This document shows positions 13,896 to 16,762 of a DNA stretch of 16,762 bases, in pieces. The notes beneath the pieces are model-generated. The model made no database searches and was not told where the DNA came from. It saw only the letters and a list, made by a program, of their open reading frames with translations. How positions within the stretch are numbered: position 1 is the stretch's first letter; every line of letters starts with the position of its first letter. Position numbers and translations under genes: made by a program. The DNA is from an uncultured Collinsella sp. (lineage in GTDB: Bacteria; Actinomycetota; Coriobacteriia; Coriobacteriales; Coriobacteriaceae). The stretch covers positions 1-16,762 of the forward strand of contig CAAENB010000142.1 in assembly GCA_900757235.1 (NCBI GenBank), given 5' to 3'.

Positions 13896-14123
13896 GCGGC
13901 CTCCTTCCGGCGGCGCTCGGCGGCAAGCCACAGCCTGCACGCAATGAATAAAATCATCATGGAACTTATCAGTATGGCATCGGACAAAACGTTTTGCCCC
14001 ACCAGTTGGCGAATTACCGCGCCGCCGTCACATATCAAACGCCAAAATGTGCGAGACTGTTTTGTGCAATTGTGCCGGCCGAGGGAGCGCCGGCGCTCGA
14101 TTCGCATGGAGTAACCCACAACG
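13896..14123. other. Divergent intergenic region between HD gene and dxs-like gene
   Basis: It carries a 12-base palindrome CAAAACGTTTTG (13985-13996), which may be an operator, and a GCCGGC hairpin (14074-14094) in the leader of the plus-strand gene. I see no consensus promoter that I would defend in either direction, and no gene. Confidence 0.35.
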
Positions 14124-15905
14124 ATGCTGCTTACGCAAACGACAACGCCCGAGGACGTCAAGGCTCTCGACCGCGCCGAGCTTCCACTGCTCTGCGGCGA
14201 GATCCGCCACGCCATCCTCGAAAGCTCCGCCGCCGTCGGCGGACACGTTGCCCCCAACTTGGGCGTCGTTGAGCTTACGGTTGCGCTTCATCGCGTGTTC
14301 AACTCCCCCATCGACAAGATTGTCTTTGACGTTTCGCACCAGACCTACGCCCACAAGGCGCTGACTGGGCGCGCGTACACTTATATCGATCCGGAGCGTT
14401 ATGGTGAGGCTTCTGGCTTTGCCAATCCCGACGAGTCCGAGCACGACCTGTTCGCCATGGGCCATACCTCCACGTCGGTGAGCCTGGGCTGCGGCCTGGC
14501 GCACGCGCGCGACCTGGCAGGCGATATCTACAACGTCATTACCGTCATTGGCGACGGCTCGCTTTCGGGCGGTCTAGCGTTTGAGGGCTTTAACAATGCC
14601 GCCGAGCTCGACAGCAACTTGATCATCGTCGTCAATGACAACGACCAGTCCATCGCCGAAAACCACGGTGGCCTGTATCGCAATCTGGCCGAGCTACGCG
14701 CCAGCAACGGCACCTGTGAGCGCAACGTTTTCCGCGCGATGGGGCTCGACTACCGCTATCTGGACGCCGGTAACGATGTGTTGGCCCTCGTCGACGCGCT
14801 GCAGGAATTGCGCGATATCGATCATCCCATCGTGCTGCACGTCTCCACCGCCAAGGGTAAGGGCTTTGAGCCGGCCCAGAGCGCCCCCGAGCGCTGGCAT
14901 CATGTGGGTCCGTTTGACATGGCGACTGGGCGCAAGCTCTGCCCGGGCCATCCGAGCGAGCCTGCGCCGCGCACCTATGCCGATATTACGGGCGAGGCCC
15001 TGAGCGCTGCCATCGAGCGCGATCCGCAGGTTGTGGGCATCACGGCTGCCACGCCCTACATCATGGGCTTTACACCCGAGCTTCGCGCCGCGGCAGGCAA
15101 GCAGTTTGTCGACGTGGGCATTGCCGAGGAACACGCCGTGACCTTTGCCACCGCGCTTGCGCGCTCGGGCGCCAAGCCAGTCTTTGGTGTGTACGGCACG
15201 TTTTTGCAGCGCGCCTACGACGAACTGTGGCACGACCTGTGCCTCAACGACGCCCCGGCAACCATCCTGGTGTTTGGCGCATCGATCTTTGGCACCACAT
15301 CCGAGACGCACCTCTCGTTCTTTGATATTTCCATGCTGGGCGGACTTCCCAACATGCACTACCTTGCACCTGCCTGCATGGAGGAATATCTGTCCATGCT
15401 GAGCTGGTCGCTCGACCACCGCGAGCATCCCGTAGCGATCCGTGTGCCGGGCATTGGCCTGGTAAGCCGCCCCGACTTGGCGCCTGCCGAGGGCGACGAT
15501 TACGGCGTCGCGCGCTACAACGTCGTGCGCCAGGGCCGCGACGTTGCCGTGCTCGCGCTTGGCGATTTCTTTGAGCTGGGCGAGCGCGTGGCAAACCGTC
15601 TGACTGCCGAGTACGGCATCGAGGCCACGCTCGTCAACCCGCGCTATGCAACTGAGCTCGACCGCGAGTTCCTCGACAGCCTTGCCGCCAAGCATCGCGT
15701 TGTCGTCACCCTCGAAGACGGCATCTTGGACGGCGGCTGGGGCGAGCGCGTCGCGTGCTACTTGGCCTGCACGCCCGTGCGCACGCGCACCTTCGGCATC
15801 GCCAAGGGCTTCCCCGACCGCTACGACCCCAACGAGCTGCTCGCTCAGAACGGCATGACGGCCGAGAACATGGCCGCCGAAGCCGTTAGGCTACTTAACG
15901 AGTAA
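14124..15905 (+). CDS. dxs: 1-deoxy-D-xylulose-5-phosphate synthase-like ThDP enzyme (short form)
   Basis: The 593-residue transketolase-like protein has GGHVAPNLGVVELTVALH (about 39-56), DVSHQTYAHK (69-78), GHTSTS (113-118), the ThDP motif GDGSLSGG (143-150) with NDND at 171-174, and the catalytic Glu in GIAEEHAVTF (E335, E. coli E370). FLQRAYDE keeps Tyr and Arg equivalents of E. coli Y392 and R398, and H396 matches H431. The two phosphate-binding arginines, E. coli R420 and R478, align with Gly, and D427 with Thr. Family DXP synthases join pyruvate and glyceraldehyde 3-phosphate for isoprenoids, thiamine and pyridoxal; this variant may use another aldehyde. It is about 27 residues shorter than E. 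coli Dxs. The ribosome site is weak (GGAG, 12 bases off). A strong terminator follows, so it is monocistronic. Confidence 0.85.
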   Translation: MLLTQTTTPEDVKALDRAELPLLCGEIRHAILESSAAVGGHVAPNLGVVELTVALHRVFNSPIDKIVFDVSHQTYAHKALTGRAYTYIDPERYGEASGFANPDESEHDLFAMGHTSTSVSLGCGLAHARDLAGDIYNVITVIGDGSLSGGLAFEGFNNAAELDSNLIIVVNDNDQSIAENHGGLYRNLAELRASNGTCERNVFRAMGLDYRYLDAGNDVLALVDALQELRDIDHPIVLHVSTAKGKGFEPAQSAPERWHHVGPFDMATGRKLCPGHPSEPAPRTYADITGEALSAAIERDPQVVGITAATPYIMGFTPELRAAAGKQFVDVGIAEEHAVTFATALARSGAKPVFGVYGTFLQRAYDELWHDLCLNDAPATILVFGASIFGTTSETHLSFFDISMLGGLPNMHYLAPACMEEYLSMLSWSLDHREHPVAIRVPGIGLVSRPDLAPAEGDDYGVARYNVVRQGRDVAVLALGDFFELGERVANRLTAEYGIEATLVNPRYATELDREFLDSLAAKHRVVVTLEDGILDGGWGERVACYLACTPVRTRTFGIAKGFPDRYDPNELLAQNGMTAENMAAEAVRLLNE

Positions 15906-15909
15906 AAAA

Positions 15910-15947
15910 CCTCCGCAAGGGAAGCACCCCTGCGGAGGTTTTTATTT
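15910..15947 (+). terminator. Rho-independent terminator of the dxs-like gene
   Basis: CCTCCGCA pairs with TGCGGAGG, extended by GGG with CCC, and is followed by TTTTTATTTT. The stem begins four bases after the stop codon. Confidence 0.92.
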
Positions 15948-15960
15948 TCGCGGCGCGATT

Positions 15961-16179
15961 ATCTCGATCTGTAACATCTAGGGCCCGAATTCCCGTCTAA
16001 CTGTTACAAATCTAGACAAAACGTCTTAGTCCCCGATCCTTGTCTCAATCAGTAACAGATAGAGACCTTCTGGCCGTCTACCTGTTACAGATCGAGACAT
16101 TCGAATTCCCCTGAAGAGAAAATCTCAATCTGTAACAGTTACTCGGCAAAAATGGCTGCAGATGTTACAGATCGAGACA
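15961..16179. repeat. Three tandem GTAACA inverted-repeat units
   Basis: The motif GTCTCRATCTGTAACAG occurs six times in alternating orientation. GTAACA (or its complement) lies at 15971, 16002, 16052, 16083, 16132 and 16163. Spacing within each pair is always 31 and between pairs 49-50, so these are three hairpin units of about 80 bp. No gene lies between the terminator and 16361. Confidence 0.85.
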
Positions 16180-16214
16180 AAACAGCAAGGCATGCCGCTG
16201 CATCTGCAAGAACC

Positions 16215-16242
16215 ACCACAAAGGTGCCTGTCCCTTTATGGT
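16215..16242. repeat. REP-like hairpin, diverged copy
   Basis: ACCACAAAGG pairs with CCTTTATGGT with one mismatch around TGCCTGTC. The CAAAGG and TGTCCCTTT parts resemble the hairpins at 5195 and 5606. Confidence 0.6.
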
Positions 16243-16288
16243 AGGTAGAATAACCCATAAGGTAAGTATGTTTCTGAGTTATTTCGTG

Positions 16289-16318
16289 TTGACCCATTTG
16301 AGCGGGATGGGGTATAAC
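16289..16318 (+). promoter_or_regulatory. Promoter of the substrate-binding lipoprotein gene
   Basis: TTGACC, an 18-base spacer and TATAAC give a near-consensus promoter. Transcription would start near 16325, leaving a leader of about 37 bases. Confidence 0.7.
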
Positions 16319-16361
16319 TCTACTCAACCGCTAGGGATTTTATTGAGAAAGGTGTTCACCT

Positions 16362-16762
16362 ATGAGCAAGAACCTCTCCCAGCAGGTCGTTCTCGACCGC
16401 CGCGGCTTTGTCGCCGCCACCTTCGCAACCGTCGCCGGCCTTGGTCTTGCCGGCTGCTCCGACACCAGCGCCGAGGCCGACAAGGGTTCCGCCGCCGGCT
16501 CCTCCAAGAGCTCCGAAGATACCGAGGCTTCCACCATACTCGATGCCAAGGCATTCGACAAACTCGTCGACAACGGCCCCAAGGCCGATGACGACGCCAT
16601 CGCCGCCAGCACCTGGGCCACGGCCGTCAAGGACGCCGGTGTCTTTAAGATCGGTGGCGTTCAGACCTCCACACTTTTCTCCCTCCTCAACGAGAAAGAC
16701 GGTCAGACCCGCGGCTTCGACGCCGGTATCGCACAGCTCCTGTCCAACTACATTCTGGGCGA
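16362..16762 (+). CDS. Substrate-binding lipoprotein, probably amino-acid ABC transporter, C-terminus off the window
   Basis: An ATG-initiated frame is open to the right edge for 133 codons. The N-terminus MSKNLSQQVVLDRRGFVAAT continues FATVAGLGLAGCSD: a twin-arginine-like signal (DRRGFVAA) and a lipobox LAGC with Cys32 as the lipidated residue. A Ser/Ala/Glu-rich linker follows, then from about residue 90 AGVFKIGGVQTSTLFSLLNE and GQTRGFDAGIAQLLSNYILG, which matches the start of family 3 solute-binding proteins. It would capture a small polar solute outside the membrane for an ABC importer. AAAGGTG lies eight bases before the ATG. Its ligand and partner permease are outside the window. Confidence 0.82.
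   Translation, partial: MSKNLSQQVVLDRRGFVAATFATVAGLGLAGCSDTSAEADKGSAAGSSKSSEDTEASTILDAKAFDKLVDNGPKADDDAIAASTWATAVKDAGVFKIGGVQTSTLFSLLNEKDGQTRGFDAGIAQLLSNYILG

Noticed and set aside
16139..16327. Minus-strand 62-codon frame over the GTAACA units
   Set aside because: It overlaps repeats and the promoter of the lipoprotein gene and has no recognisable features or ribosome site.
1..16762. tRNA, rRNA, insertion sequence or prophage genes
   Set aside because: I looked for cloverleaf arms, rRNA-like blocks and transposase motifs on both strands and saw none.

Overview
The window is GC-rich and densely packed, with short intergenic gaps except where families of palindromic repeats sit. Gene content points to an anaerobic gut actinobacterium of the class Coriobacteriia, most like Collinsella: a giant fused 2-hydroxyacyl-CoA dehydratase activase, an Amt/P-II pair, and several intergenic hairpin families. 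The taxonomic call is inference from gene style and recalled repeat families, not from a search.

Layout. Positions 1-13895 are read almost entirely on the minus strand. From right to left they are: an HD-domain hydrolase (13895-13359), translationally coupled to a PF06541-type membrane protein (13355-12336); a lone AbiEi/DUF559-like nuclease-fold protein (11928-10948) bracketed by two near-identical palindrome arrays; the ammonium channel Amt (10532-9255) and a P-II protein (9046-8708); a TetR regulator (8633-7971) and the MFS exporter it probably controls (7870-6608); a Cof-type HAD phosphatase (6498-5635); a 41-codon hydrophobic peptide (5480-5355); and a TetR regulator (5106-4396) in an operon with the fused activase (4384 to beyond the left edge). 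The plus strand carries a DXP-synthase-like enzyme (14124-15905) with a strong terminator, a hairpin-repeat array, and the start of a substrate-binding lipoprotein (16362 to beyond the right edge).

The most interesting locus is 5195-5634. A tiny membrane peptide with a basic tail has an excellent Shine-Dalgarno sequence that can be folded into a hairpin. Its promoter region holds a LexA/SOS-like box (13 of 14 bases of CGAACATATGTTCG). A well-formed promoter on the opposite strand would make a short RNA that overlaps the 3' end of the message. Related REP-like hairpins bracket the whole unit. Together this looks like an SOS-responsive type I toxin-antitoxin module, which I infer from architecture only.

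Other points: two genes (HAD and tetR) whose start regions are mirrored by perfect inverted repeats, with the local promoter lying between the arms; a P-II protein with Leu in place of Tyr51; a DXP-synthase paralogue lacking the two arginines that bind substrate phosphate; and four separate intergenic repeat families.
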